A stretch of DNA of 64,000 bases from Tetrapyrgos nigripes (Eukaryota; Basidiomycota; Agaricomycetes; Agaricales; Campanellaceae). Both the position numbers and the translations under genes were made by a program. The number at the start of each line of letters is the position of its first letter. Position 1 is the stretch's first letter. The stretch lies in the NCBI GenBank assembly GCA_013368315.1, contig JAACJM010000193.1, positions 95,489 through 159,488 on the forward strand, written 5' to 3'. This document shows, piece after piece, positions 24,312-36,589 of the stretch. Under the pieces are notes generated by a model that saw only the letters and a list, made by a program, of their open reading frames with translations, was not told the origin of the DNA and did not search any database.

Positions 24312-25395
24312 GGTGGTCTGCCTCGTCTGCCCCATCTGCCTCGTCTGCCTCATCTGCCTCATCTGCGTCGTCTGCCTTGTCTGCGTCGTCTGCGTCGTCT
24401 GCCTTGTCTGCGTCGTCTGTGTCGTCTGCCTCGTCTGCCTCGTCAGCATCGTCTGCTCCGTCTGCTCCATCTGCCTCGTCGAGACGGAGCAGACAGAGCA
24501 GACGAGGCAGACGGGGGAGACGGAGCAGACAAGGCAGACAGAGCAGACGGAGCAGACGAGGCAGACGGGGGAGATGGAGCAGACGAGGCAGATGGAGCAG
24601 ACGGAGCAGACGAGGCAGACGAGGCAGACAGAGCAGACAGAGCAGACAGAGCAGACGGGGCAGCTGGAGCAGACAAGGCAGACAAGGCAGACGGAGCAGA
24701 CAAGGCAGACAAGGCAGACGAGGCAGACAAAGCAGACGGAGCAGACAAGGCAGACAAGGCAGACAAGGCAGACGGAGCAGACAAGGCAGACAAGGCAGAC
24801 GGAGCAGACAAGGCAGACCAGGCAGACGGAGCAGACCAGGCAGACCAGGCAGACGGAGCAGACAAGGCAGACCAGGCAGACGGAGCAGACAAGGCAGACG
24901 AGGCAGACGGAGCAGACGAGGCAGACGAGGCAGACGGAGCAGACGAGGCAGACGAGGCAGACGGAGCAGACAGCGCAGACGAGGCAGACGAGGCAGACGG
25001 AGCAGACGAGGCAGACGAGGCAGACGGAGCAGACAAGGCAGACAAGGCAGACGGAGCAGACGAGGCAGACGGAGCAGACGAGGCAGACGGAGCAGACGAG
25101 GCAGACGAGGCAGACGGAGCAGACGAGGCAGACGAGGCAGACGGAGCAGACGAGGCAGACGAGGCAGACGAGGCAGACGAGGCAGACGAGGCAGACGAGG
25201 CAGACGAGGCAGACGAGGCAGACGAGGCAGACGAGGCAGACGAGGCAGACAAGGCAGACGGGGCAGACAAGGCAGACGGGGCAGACAAGGCAGACAAGGC
25301 AGACAAGGCAGACAAGGCAGACGGGGCAGACAAGGCAGACAAGGCAGACAAGGCAGACAAGGCAGACGGGGCAGACAAGGCAGACAAGGCAGACG
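24312..25395. repeat. 9-bp minisatellite, right arm of A, with orientation switch
   Basis: 24,312-24,480 reads GTCTGCCTC. At 24,480 (GCCTCGTC then GAGACGGAGCAGAC) it flips to GAGGCAGAC for about 100 units to 25,395. Confidence 0.93.
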
Positions 25396-26681
25396 TAACA
25401 GACTGAGCAGACGAAGATGACAAGGCAGACACAGTCCAGCCTGAGCTGTCTATTTATATTTAGTGACATTCAATTGACCTGGTTGAATGAATTCATTTTA
25501 TTACATCCTGTACATTTTCAGTAAGCCCTTCTGTATTACTTAATTGACATGCACTGCAAATCCATCCAACAAGTCTCTTGTAAGTCCATTGGATATACAT
25601 GATGACTTACAAAATAGTCACTTTTCAGTAAAGTCATTGTAATGTCTTCTGACTTACAAGTGTCTTACTGTGACCAGTCTGTCACACTGTATATTCTCCA
25701 TTTAGCATGCAGGTTTTTTCCAGAGACTTACGAGATAGACTTTTAAAACCTGCATCTTGTAATTCCCTTGTAAAACCACAAGTCTTTCTAGGGTATTACT
25801 GTGACACAGCTGTCCCTCCGTAAATTCTGTGTAAATATGAGCAGTCTTACCCAAGACTTTCAAGTTCTACCTTCTGGTAAGTCCTCTGTAAATTTTCCTT
25901 GGTTTACAAATTGTCTTACTGTGACATTATCTCACACTGAAATACCCTGGTATTTCAGTTCTGTTTTACAAGAAGACATACTGTGACAAAAAAGTCACCT
26001 TGTAATTCCACTGTATGCTCTTCAATGCTATACTGTGACAAAGCCTCACACTGAAAGTCCATGGTATGTCCTTGCAGCTTACAATGGTCTTTCAGAATAG
26101 TCCTCATTTTTTGTCTATTTTGTAATACACTTGTAAGTCAAGCCAACTTACATATTGATTGGTTCCCCATAATACTCTTGTAATACTCCAGTAAGGCTGA
26201 GGATTTACCAGTGTTTGTAGCAAATGTTTCTTGTAATTCCTTCATAATACAGCTAGTCTTACAAGTGTATTACTCTGACTTGATTGTCACTTTGTAAATT
26301 TCCTGCAGATTTTGCTTCCTTGTAAGTCCTTTGTAAATCTCTCTTGCCTTACTGTTTGTCATACTGTGATTATCTGTCACACTGAAATACTCCAGTATTT
26401 CCTATGTGTCTTACTACATGACATATTGTGACAAAAAGTCACCCTGAAATTCCTGTGTAATTCCACAGTATATCCACCAAGGGTATACAGTGACAGCAAG
26501 TCACACTGAAAGTCCATGGTATTTCTTTATGACTTACAATGGTCATACAAGGTTGTTCTAATTTTTTCTGTCTCTTGTAATACTAATGTATGACAAGGAG
26601 TCTTACATATTGATTGGCTTGGTGTAATACTCTTGTAAAACCTCAGTAAAGCAGAGGATTTACAAGTGTTTGTACCCAGTG
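25396..26681 (-). repeat. Subterminal arm of element A (right, inverted)
   Basis: Inverted near-identical copy of 17,498-18,784, ending in CCCAGTG at 26,681. Confidence 0.88.
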
Positions 26682-29600
26682 GGGTGTGTGCAGGTTGCGT
26701 CCAGGGTGCGCGTAGGTTGCATCCAGATTGCGCGCAGGTTGCGTCCAGGGTGCGTGCAGGTTGCGTCCAGAGTGTGCGCAGGTTGTGTCCAGAGTGCGCC
26801 CAGATTGCGCGCAGGTTGCGTCCAGGGTGCGCGCAGGTTGCGCCCAGAGTGCGCGCAGGTTGCGCCCAGATTGCGCGCAGGTTGCGTCCAGGGTGCGCGC
26901 AGGTTGCGTCCAGAGTGCACACAGGTTGCACCCAGAGTGCGCGCAGGTTGCGCCCAGAGTGCGCGCAGGTTGCGCCCAGAGTGCGTGCAGGTTGCGCCCA
27001 GAGTGCGCGCAGGTTGCGTCCAGAGTGTGCGCAGGTTGCGTCCAGAGTGCGCGCAGGTTGCGTCTAGAGTGCGGGCAGGTTGCGTCCAGGGTGCACGCAG
27101 GTTGCGTCCAGAGTGCATGCAGGTTGTGTCCAGGGTGCGCGCAGGTTGCGTCCAGGGTGTGCGCAGGTTGCGTCCAGAGTGCGCGCAGGTTGCGCCCAGA
27201 TTGCGCGCAGGTTGCGTCCAGGGTGCGCGCAGGTTGTGCCCAGAGTGCACGCAGGTTGCGCCCAGAGTGCGCGCAGGTTGCGTCCAGAGTGCGGGCAGGT
27301 TGCGTCCAGAGTGCGCGCAGGTTGCGTCCAGAGTGCGCGCAGGTTGCGTCCAGAGTGCGCGCAGGTTGCGCCCAGAGTGCGTGCAGGTTGCGTCCAGAGT
27401 GCGCGCAGGTTGCGTCCAGAGTGCGTGCAGGTTGCGTCCAGGGTGCGTGCAGGTTGCGTCCAGGGTGCGCGCAGGTTGCGTCCAGATTGCGCGCAGGTTG
27501 CGTCCAGGGTGCATGCAGGTTGCGTCCAGAGTGCGCGCAGGTTGTGTCCAGAGTGCGCCCAGATTGCGCGCAGGTTGCGCCCAGAGTGCGCGCAGGTTGC
27601 GCCCAGAGTGCGGGCAGGTTGCGTCCAGAGTGCGGGCAGGTTGCGTCCAGGGTGCACGCAGGTTGCGTCCAGAGTGCATGCAGGTTGCGTCCAGGGTGTG
27701 CGCAGGTTGCGTCCAGGGTGTGCGCAGGTTGCGTCCAGGGTGTGCGCAGGTTGCGTCCAGAGTGCGCGCAGGTTGCGCCCAGATTGCGCGCAGGTTGCGT
27801 CCAGGGTGCGCGCAGGTTGCGCCCAGAGTGCACGCAGGTTGCGCCCAGAGTGCGCGCAGGTTGCGTCCAGAGTGCGGGCAGGTTGCGTCCAGGGCGCACG
27901 CAGGTTGCGTCCAGAGTGCGCGCAGGTTGCGTCCAGAGTGCGCGCAGGTTGCGTCCAGAGTGCGCGCAGGTTGCGCCCAGATTGCGCGCAGGTTGCGTCC
28001 AGAGTGCGCGCAGGTTGCGTCCAGGGTGCGCCCAGAGTGCGTGCAGGTTGCGCCCAGGGTGCACGCAGGTTGCGTCCAGGGTGCGCTGCGTGCAGGTTGC
28101 GTCCAGAGTGTGTGCAGGTTGCGTCCAGAGTGCGCACAGGTTGCGTCCAGAGTGCGTGCAGGTTGCGTCCAGAGTGCGCACAGGTTGCGTCCAGAGTGCG
28201 CGCAGGTTGCGTCCAGAGTGCACGCAGTTTGCGCGCAGGTTGCATCCAGAGTGCATGCAGGTTGCGTCCAGGGTGTGCGCAGGTTGCGTCCAGGGTGTGC
28301 GCAGGTTGCGTCCAGAGTGCGCGCAGGTTGCGCCCAGATTGCGCGCAGGTTGCGTCCAGAGTGCGCGCAGGTTGCGCCCAGAGTGCGCGCAGGTTTCGTC
28401 CAGAGTGCGTGCAGGTTGCGTCCAGAGTGCACGCAGGTTGCGTCCAGAGTGTGCGCAGGTTGCGTCCAGAGTGCGCGCAGGTTGCGCCCAGAGTGTGCGC
28501 AGGTTGCGTCCAGAGTGCGTGCAGGTTGCGTCCAGATTGCGCGCAGGTTGTGCCCAGATTGCGCGCAGGTTGCGTCCAGAGTGCGCGCAGGTTGCGCCCA
28601 GAGTGCGCGCAGGTTGCGTCCAGAGTGCGTGCAGGTTGCGTCCAGGGTGTGTGCAGGTTGCGTCCAGGGTGCGCGCAGGTTGCGTCCAGATTGCGCGCAG
28701 GTTGCATCCAGGGTGCGTGCAGGTTGCGTCCAGAGTGCGCGCAGGTTGTGTCCAGAATGTGCCCAGATTGCGCGCAGGTTGCGTCCAGGGTGCGCGCAGG
28801 TTGCGCCCAGAGTGCACGCAGGTTGTGCCCAGATTGCGCGCAGGTTGCGTCCAGGGTGCGCGCAGGTTGCGTCCAGAGTGCACACAGGTTGCACCCAGAG
28901 TGCGCGCAGGTTGCGCCCAGAGTGCGTGCAGGTTGCGCCCAGAGTGCGCGCAGGTTGCGCCCAGAGTGCGCGCAGGTTGCGCCCAGAGTGCGCGCAGGTT
29001 GCGCCCAGAGTGCGCGCAGGTTGCGTCCAGAGTGCGGGCAGGTTGCGTCCAGAGTGCGGGCAGGTTGCGTCCAGGGTGCACGCAGGTTGCGTCCAGAGTG
29101 CATGCAGGTTGCGTCCAGGGTGTGCGCAGGTTGCGTCCAGAGTGCACACAGGTTGGGCCCAGATTGCGCGCAGGTTGCGTCCAGGGTGCGCGCAGGTTGC
29201 GCCCAGAGTGCACGCAGGTTGCGCCCAGAGTGCGCGCAGGTTGCGTCCAGAGTGCGTGCAGGTTGCGTCCAGGGTGCGTGCAGGTTGCGTCCAGAGTGCG
29301 TGCAGGTTGCGTCCAGGGTGCGTGCAGGTTGCGTCCAGGGTGTGCGCAGGTTGCGTCCAGAGTGCGCGCAGGTTGCGTCCAGAGTGCGCGCAGGTTGCGT
29401 CCAGAGTGTGCGCAGGTTGCGTCCAGGGTGCGCCCAGAGTGCGTGCAGGTTGCGCCCAGGGTGCGCGCAGGTTGCGCCCAGAGTGCGCGCAGGTTGCGCC
29501 CAGAGTGCGCACAGGTTGCGCCCAGAGTGCGCGCAGGTTGTGTCCAGGGTGCGCGCAGGTTGCGCCCAGAGTGCACGCAGGTTGCGCCCAGAGTGCGCGC

Positions 29601-30118
29601 AGGTTGCGTCCAGAGTGCGTGCAGGTTGCGTTCAGAGTGCGTGCAGGTTGCGTCCAGAGTGCGTGCAGGTTGCGTCCAGAGTGCGCGCAGGTTGCGTCCA
29701 GAGTGCACACAGGTTGCGTCCAGAGTGCGCGCAGGTTGCGTCCAGCGTGCGCGCAGGTTGCGTCCAGAGTGCGCGCAGGTTGCGTCCAGAGTGCGCGCAG
29801 GTTGCGTCCAGAGTGCGCGCAGGTTGCGTCCAGAGTGCACGCAGGTTGCGCCCAGAGTGCGCGCAGGTTGCGTCCAGAGTGCACGCAGGTTGCGTCCAGA
29901 GTGCGGGCAGGTTGCGTCCAGGGTGCGGGCAGGTTGCGTCCAGAGTGCGCGCAGGTTGCGTCCAGAGTGCGCGCAGGTTGCGTCCAGAGTGCGCGCAGGT
30001 TGCACCCAGATTGCGCACAGGTTGCGTCCAGAGTGTGCGCAACCTGCACGCACTCTGGGCGCACCCTGGACGCAACCTGCGCGCACTCTGGACGCAAACT
30101 GCGTGCACTCTGGACGCC
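26682..30118. repeat. 22-bp minisatellite (element C)
   Basis: About 150 copies of a 22-bp unit with core GCAGGTTGCGTCCAGAGTG and frequent GTCC/GCCC and AGAG/AGGG variants. Near 30,040 the array flips orientation (GTGTGCGCA then ACCTGCACGC), and the last 80 bp are inverted. Long open frames in every phase follow from the absence of stops in the unit and do not indicate a protein. Confidence 0.93.
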
Positions 30119-30550
30119 GCCACCTGCGCACTTTTGTCACACTGAAATACTTCTGTATTTCTTGGCTGTATTACCTAATGTATTACTGTGACACCATGTC
30201 ACTCTGAAATTTCCCTGTAATCCAACTTGTCTTACAGCAGTCTTACAGCATTGCTCCCAAAATTTCTTCTCTCTGTAATACTTCTGTAATCCAAGGCAGA
30301 ATACTTGTTGAATGGCTTGGTGTAAGTTTGCTGTAATCCCTATGTAGGGCACTGGATATACAGGGATTTGGCCTCTGAAATCTCCCTGTAATACAACTTG
30401 TCTTACAGCAGTCTTACAGCATTGATCTGGAAAATTCTTCTCTCTGTAATACCTCTGTAATACAAGGTGGATTACTTATTGAATGACTTGTTGTAAGGTC
30501 ACTGTAATACCTCTGTATGGCAGATGATTTACAGGGATTTGCCTCCAGTG
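30119..30550 (-). repeat. Subterminal arm of element C
   Basis: TGTAATAC/TTACAG-rich. It contains a direct duplication with a period of about 174 bp: CTCTGAAATTTCCCTGTAAT near 30,201 recurs near 30,374, with matched CTTGTCTTACAGCAGTC blocks. It is diverged from the A/B arm but shares the terminal 40-bp pattern. Confidence 0.8.
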
Positions 30551-31014
30551 GCATCTTCGATACACACAGAGAAGAGTCCGAGTTCGGAGAAGCAGCGTTG
30601 TTGGAATTCTATCAGGATGGGTTACCACCCAAACTCCGAGAAGCAGTTGGAAGAACGTATCCAAAGTGGGACGACTTCGAAGAGTATAAGGAAAGAGCTG
30701 TGGAGCTTCATTTAGAATGGTTGAAGGAACGGGAAAGACAAGGACGCTGGAAAACTACTTCAACATCGAAGAGTAGTCCAGGTCCGGGGAGAACAGTAGC
30801 AAGCGTCAATGCGCTTATGAATATGGGACCAGGTGCTAACTTGTCTTCCAATCCACTGCCTAAGCTGACACCTGATGAAAGGGACCGACTCCGAAAATTA
30901 GGAGCATGCTTCACGTGTAGACAAACCGGACACATGAGTAACGAATGTCCGACATACCCAAGGACGTCATCTCAAAACACTTCCCAAACCTTTCCCTCCT
31001 CTCGTTCGGTTTGA
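30551..31014 (+). pseudogene. gag: Ty3/gypsy gag, C-terminal part with zinc knuckle
   Basis: The reading FGEAALLEFYQDGLP to EEYKERAVELHLEW resembles the end of the gag capsid domain. A CCHC zinc knuckle (CFTCRQTGHMSNEC, CX2CX4HX4C) follows for RNA binding. The N-terminal capsid half is absent because element C borders it. An in-frame TGA (31,012-31,014) separates gag from the pol frame, which continues in the same phase. In a live element this could be a programmed stop, but given the other lesions it is as likely a nonsense change. Confidence 0.8.
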
Positions 31015-34000
31015 ACAGTCGAAACCGCATCTCCACCACCAGTAACGGTAGCTCAGGCATCCTCATTCCGAAACACAATCAAGGACATTTCTGACATGGT
31101 TAACAGGGTTAAAGGATTGGAAGGAGAAGAAAAGGAACAAGCAACCATCTATTTAAAAGACATCATATCTAAATTGAATCACTCCTCTGCTACGTCGTCA
31201 GTAGGAGTAGAACAGTACACCGGACAGTTAAAGAACAATCGATATAGTGTGTTATACCCCTCTAGTGAGCGAATCTTTCCTTCAGAAATAAGAATGTCAG
31301 CAATCACTCGTAACAGACAGATACCATCAATCACACTCAAAACTGAATTAATCGGCAAAGTTACCGGTAGAAAAATCGATGCAAACGCTCTAATCGACAG
31401 CAGTGCAGAAGGCATAATCATCAATGGCCAGTTCACACAAAAACATCAACTCACCCTTCTTCCTATTAAAAACGTCGACGGCTCTGAAAACACCATGGGA
31501 TGGGTGCGAGAATACACTATCCAAAATCTCCGTATCTATTCCCAAAACAGCGAAGCATACCACGAAGAAAAGGCCGAGTTCTATGTAACGGACATCGGGG
31601 ATCACAATATAATCCTCGGTACCGACTGGTTGGAACATAATCCAACTATAAACTGGTCGGACTCACGGGTAGACATGACTAGATGCCCAGAAACATGCAT
31701 CACGGCAAAACCTCCCGTTCTCCATTTGAAAACTAAATCCTTGAAATCCACAGTCGTTAATCCGAGAACCCACCACAAGGATTACCAAGTCAGATGGTTA
31801 GAACCAGTTGCCCAACCAAAAGTTGCAGGGCGACGCCGTCGAATTCCTATTCGATCTTTCCACCGAAGTTCAGAGGTAACAGCGATCTTTACCGAAGACG
31901 ATTGCGGTAGAGATACGATCCCAGAACGGTGGGAACAGGATGTAATGGAGGAATTGTTGGGGAAGGAAGAAAGGATAGATGAAGAGGCGCCAGGAACACC
32001 AAACCTGAACATCCGCGCGGGGTTCACAAAGGCACAAGAACTTGCAGAGGCAGCCCAGAACGTCCAGGTTGATGTACCTCTTAAAGATAAGATTCCTTTG
32101 CAATATCATCAGTTCTTACGAGTCTTTGACAAACAAACCTCAGAACGATTACCGAAACGTGGCGAATGGGATCATGCTATCGAGTTAAAACCGGACTTTG
32201 AACCACGCCCCTGCAAGACATATCCTTTATCCCCAAATGAACAAAAGGAACTGGATGAATTCATCAAGGAAAACTTAGAGAAAGGATATATAAGACCGTC
32301 GAAATCTCCTATGGCAAGTCCCTTCTTCTTTGTAAAAAAGAAAGACGGAAAACTACGACCAGTACAGGACTACCGTGCTTTAAACAAAGGAACTGTCAAA
32401 AACGAATACCCCCTACTGCTTATATCGGAACTCGTAGACAAACTCAAAGGGACACGAATATTTTCCAAGGTCGACCTTAGATGGGGATATAACAATGTAC
32501 GCATTAAGAAGGGAGATGAATGGAAAGCGGCGTTTAAAACCAACCATGGCCTCTTCAAACCAACGGTGATGTTTTTTGGTCTTATGAACTCTCCAGCTAC
32601 ATTCCAAGCGATGATGAACACTCTATTCAAGGACCTGATCGACTCTGGAAAAGTTGTGATCCACATGGACGATATTCTCATATTCACAGAATCACTAGAA
32701 GACCATCGATACATGGTGAAACAAGTATTGGCACGACTCCATGATAACGACTAATACGCTAAACCGGAAAAATGCACTTTCGAAACCGATTCAGTGGAAT
32801 TCCTTGGCCTTATCGTTTCACACAACACATTGGTGATGGACCCAGTCAAGGTTGAAGGCATGACCAAATGGCCAGTCCCATGCAACGTCAAAGACGTACA
32901 ATCATTCCTCAGCTTCAGAAACTTTTACCGTCGTTTTATATGCGATTTCTCAAAAATCGCACGACCACTGTTCGATCTCACGAAAAAGGAGCACCCATGG
33001 GAATGGTCTGAGGAAGCTCAAACGGCTTTCCAAGCACTCAAAGATACGTTTACGACTTCATCAGTCCTTCTCATGCCTGATCATTCTAAACCATACCGAG
33101 TAGAAGTTGATGCGTCAGATTACGCTATGGGAGGTATCCTGCAACAACAAGGCCCAGATGATAAATGGCATCCAGTAGCCTACCTGTCAAAAGTGTTATC
33201 CGAAACTGAACAGAATTACAACATTCACGACAAAGAACTGCTAGCGATCATACGCGGACTTGAAGCCTGGCAACACTACCTTGAAGGTGGACCGCATACC
33301 ATCGAAATCTTAGATACTTCACCACCGCTCAGAAACTTAGCCGACGACAAGCAAGAATGGCCTTATTTCTGACCAGATTCGACTTTACACTTATGCACAA
33401 ACCCAGGAACTTGAACCAAAGTGACCCGCTCTCTCAGAGATCAGATCATAAAGAGGGGGTCGAAAACGACAACAAAGACAGAGTCTTGCTTGACCCCAGG
33501 TTCTTCAGGATCCGAGCAACAAGGCCGGGAACGGTAACTGCAATAGGAGATACAGAATTGAAGAGGCAGATTAAGGAATGTCCGAAAAAGGATGCTGAAG
33601 TCGTGAGTGCGTTACAAACCATCTTTAACAACGGACCACGTGCGTTGGCGAAAAATCTACAGGAATGGAATTACGAAGACGGAATCATCTTGTTCAGAGG
33701 AAAGATCTACATCCCGAACGACCAACAACTCAGACAGGACATTGTTAAAATGCATCACGACAGCCTTACTGCAGGACACCTGGGACGATTCAAAACATAT
33801 GAACTCGTCAGTAGAGAATTCTGGTGGCCTGGTATGTCAGTATTCGTTCGTAACTATGTTGAAGGATGCGCTACTTGTCAGTTGACCAAGGCAAATAACT
33901 GCCTGGCGCATGTACCATTAATTCCGAACGAAATACTGGAACGACCCTTTGGCACCATTACAACCGACTTCATCACGATCTGCCAGAATGCGACAGCTTC

Positions 34001-35011
34001 AATGCAATTCACATCACAGTCGACCGTTCAACAAAAACAATTGTCATTTCTCCATGCAGAAAAGATATCGATAGTGACGGAACAATTGACCTATTGTTCG
34101 ACAACACTTGGCAAAGATACAGCCTCTGGGACAAAATGATATCTGACCGCGGACCTCAATTCGCAAGCCAAGTAATGAAAGGAATCTACACTAAGTTAGG
34201 TATCACTTCGGCACTCAGTACAGCTTATCATCTGCAAACAGATGGCGAGACAGAAAGGTTCAATCAAGAACTTGAACAATACCTTCGAACCTTGTGTAAC
34301 TACCGCCAGGACGATTGGGTTAAATACCTACCTTACGCTGAATTCTGTCACAATACCTGAATTCATTCAGCAACCAGGAAATCGCCGTTCGAACTCCTCC
34401 ATGGATATCTACCCTGGCTCTTCCCTTCCATCAACCTGACTTCACACATGCCAAAGGTTGAAGAACGCCTCCAGAACTTAGATACTCTGCGAGAGGAACT
34501 AAAAGCAAGTCTGGCGACAGCAGCAGAACTGATGAAAGAACAAAACAAAGACCACACGAAGGAAGGAATAAAGTTTAAAGTTGGGGACAAAGTACTGCTA
34601 GACGGAAAGAATTTGAAGACAACGAGACTGAAAGCTAAGTTGGCAAATCATCGTCACGGACCGTTTGAAATCACTGACGTTATCAGTGAAGTCAACTACC
34701 GACTCAAATTACCGAATAGCTGGCGCATTCACCCAGTATTCCACGCTTCACTCCTATCGCAGTACAAAGAAACCGAAGCCCACAGAGTGAATTATCTGGG
34801 AGAAGCGGCGGAGTTACTTCCCGAAGACAACGAATACGATGTGGAAGCAATTTTAGATTCAAAACCAACGAGAAACCGTCAGGGAGTACAGTACCTTGTC
34901 AAATGGTTGGACTATGCTGATTCAGAAAATTCATGGGAACCAGCGTCAGGATTGACGAAGGTGAAGGAGATGATCGAGACCTTCCATCAACAGCACCCAG
35001 ATGCATATTGA
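31015..35011 (+). pseudogene. pol: Ty3/gypsy pol polyprotein with chromodomain, broken
   Basis: Protease: ALIDSSAEG where DSGA is expected (Gly to Ser), plus NIILGTDWL. Reverse transcriptase: FFVKKKDGKLRPVQDYRALN and, at the catalytic box, HMDDILIF (Tyr replaced by His). TAA at 32,752. RNase H: VEVDASDYAMGG and the tether AQKLSRRQAR; a deletion near 33,308 removes the TDH-type segment and shifts frame. Integrase: HHDS..AGH...CATCQ zinc finger, then a frameshift near 33,975, ISDRGPQF, DGETERFNQELEQYLR; TGA at 34,358. The C-terminus is a chromodomain (EYDVEAILDSK, YLVKWLDY, SWEP), which in chromoviruses directs integration to modified histones. Function would be reverse transcription and integration, but at least five lesions make it inactive. 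Confidence 0.92.
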
Positions 35012-35286
35012 CCCAAGAATCTGATATGCCCCGGAACAACGGTGCGTTCACTAGGAATCGCCATGGAAGACATCTGGCGAAGTACCCGTGTGCTTCAAGC
35101 GAAAGCACAACTCCAAGGAGAAACACTGTTGCGAACCATTGGTATTCTTTGCCCTCCTTCACACCCCACTCGGCAATCGAACTCAGACTTTTGTCATCAT
35201 TCATCAATCGCATTCCCTCATTAACGGCGTTTACTGTCAAACCCGTCTCCAATGATAACATGACCGATCAGTTAACATTTACACCA

Positions 35287-36589
35287 CACTGGGTGCAAAC
35301 ACTTGTAAATCCTCTGCTTTACTGAGGTTTTACAAGAGTATTACACCAAGCCAATCAATATGTAAGACTCCTTGTCATACATTAGTATTACAAGAGACAG
35401 AAAAAATTAGAACAACCTTGTATGACCATTGTAAGTCACAAAGAAATACCATGGACTTTCAGTGTGACTTGCTGTCACTGTATACCCTTGGTGGATATAC
35501 TGTGGAATTACACAGGAATTCAGAGTGACTTTTTGTCACAATATGTCATGTAGTAAGACACATAAGAAATACTGGAGTATTTCAGTGTGACAGATAATCA
35601 CAGTATGACAAACAGTAAGGCAAGAGAGATTTACAAAGAACTTACAAGGAAGCAAAATCTGCAGGAAATTTACAAAGTGACAATCAAGTCACAGTAATAC
35701 ACTTGTAAGACTAGCTGTATTATGAAGGAATTACAAGAAAGATTTGCTACAAACACTGGTAAATCCTCAGCCTTACTGGAGTATTACAAGAGTATTATGG
35801 GGAACCAATCAATATGTAAGTTGGCTTGACTTACAAGTGTATTACAAAATAGACAAAAAATGAGGACTATTCTGAAAGACCATTGTAAGCTGCAAGGACA
35901 TACCATGGACTTTCAGTGTGAGGCTTTGTCACAGTATAGCATTGAAGAGCATACAGTGGAATTACAAGGTGACTTTTTTGTCACAGTATGTCTTCTTGTA
36001 AAACAGAACTGAAATACCAGGGTATTTCAGTGTGAGATAATGTCACAGTAAGACAATTTGTAAACCAAGTAAAATTTACAAAGGACTTACCAGAAGGTAG
36101 AACTTGAAAGTCTTGGGTAAGACTGCTCATATTTACACAGAATTTACAGAGGGACAGCTGTGTCACAGTAATAACCTAGAAAGAATTGTGGTTTTACAAG
36201 GGAATTACAAGATGCAGGTTTAAAAAGTCTATCCCGTAAGTCTCTGGAAAAAACCTGCATGCTAAATGGAGAATATACAGTGTGACAGACTGGTCACAGT
36301 AAGACACTTGTAAGTCACAAGACATTACAATGACTTTACTGAAAAGTGACTATTTTGTAAGTCATCATGTATATCCAATGGACTTACAAGAGACTTGTTG
36401 GATGGATTTGCAGTGCATGTCAATTAAGTAATACAGAAGGGCTTACTGAAAATTTACAGGATGTAATACAATGAATTCATTCAACCAGGTCAATTAAATG
36501 TCACTAAATATAAATAGACAGCTCAGGCTGGACTGTGTCTGCCTTGTCATCTTCGTCTGCTCAGTCTGCACCATCTGCCTCATGGGCTC
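35287..36589 (+). repeat. Subterminal arm of element B (left)
   Basis: Near-identical to 17,498-18,784; small differences include one T fewer in AGGAATTTCAGAG (17,730 against 35,517). Confidence 0.88.

Larger units (their letters stand above)
17498..26681. mobile_element. Composite element A: CACTGG-ended foldback/CACTA-like, 9.2 kb
   Basis: The ends are inverted copies: left CACTGGGTGCAAACACTTG, right (reverse complement) CACTGGGTACAAACACTTG. Order inwards on each side is about 1.25 kb of TGTAA/TTACA-rich subterminal sequence, then a 9-bp minisatellite in opposite orientation in the two arms, then an AT-rich palindromic core. The arms are nearly identical to those of element B. No transposase frame is visible, so it would need a helper. 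Flanking triplets (CTA left, GGG right) do not match, so one end has probably been rearranged. The right end abuts element C directly. Confidence 0.7.
26682..30550. mobile_element. Partial element C: related terminus, 22-bp minisatellite
   Basis: The right end is a 430-bp subterminal arm ending CCAGTG at 30,550. Its reverse complement starts CACTGGAGGCAAATCCCTG and then TGTAAATC, TCTGC, GAGGT in the same order as the A/B end. The array within it is a different minisatellite from that of A and B. The left terminus is missing; the array starts directly at the end of element A. The right end abuts the retroelement gag at 30,551. Confidence 0.6.

Noticed and set aside
25801..25986. A 61-residue frame repeated in every subterminal arm (start MTQLSLRKFCVN)
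   Set aside because: It occurs because the arms are near-identical copies. It lies in motif-dense TGTAA sequence and shows no protein-like features.
26643..30207. Frames of over 1,100 residues across the 22-bp array on both strands
   Set aside because: The array lacks stops in any phase and gives equal-length frames in several phases and on both strands, so these are repeat artefacts.
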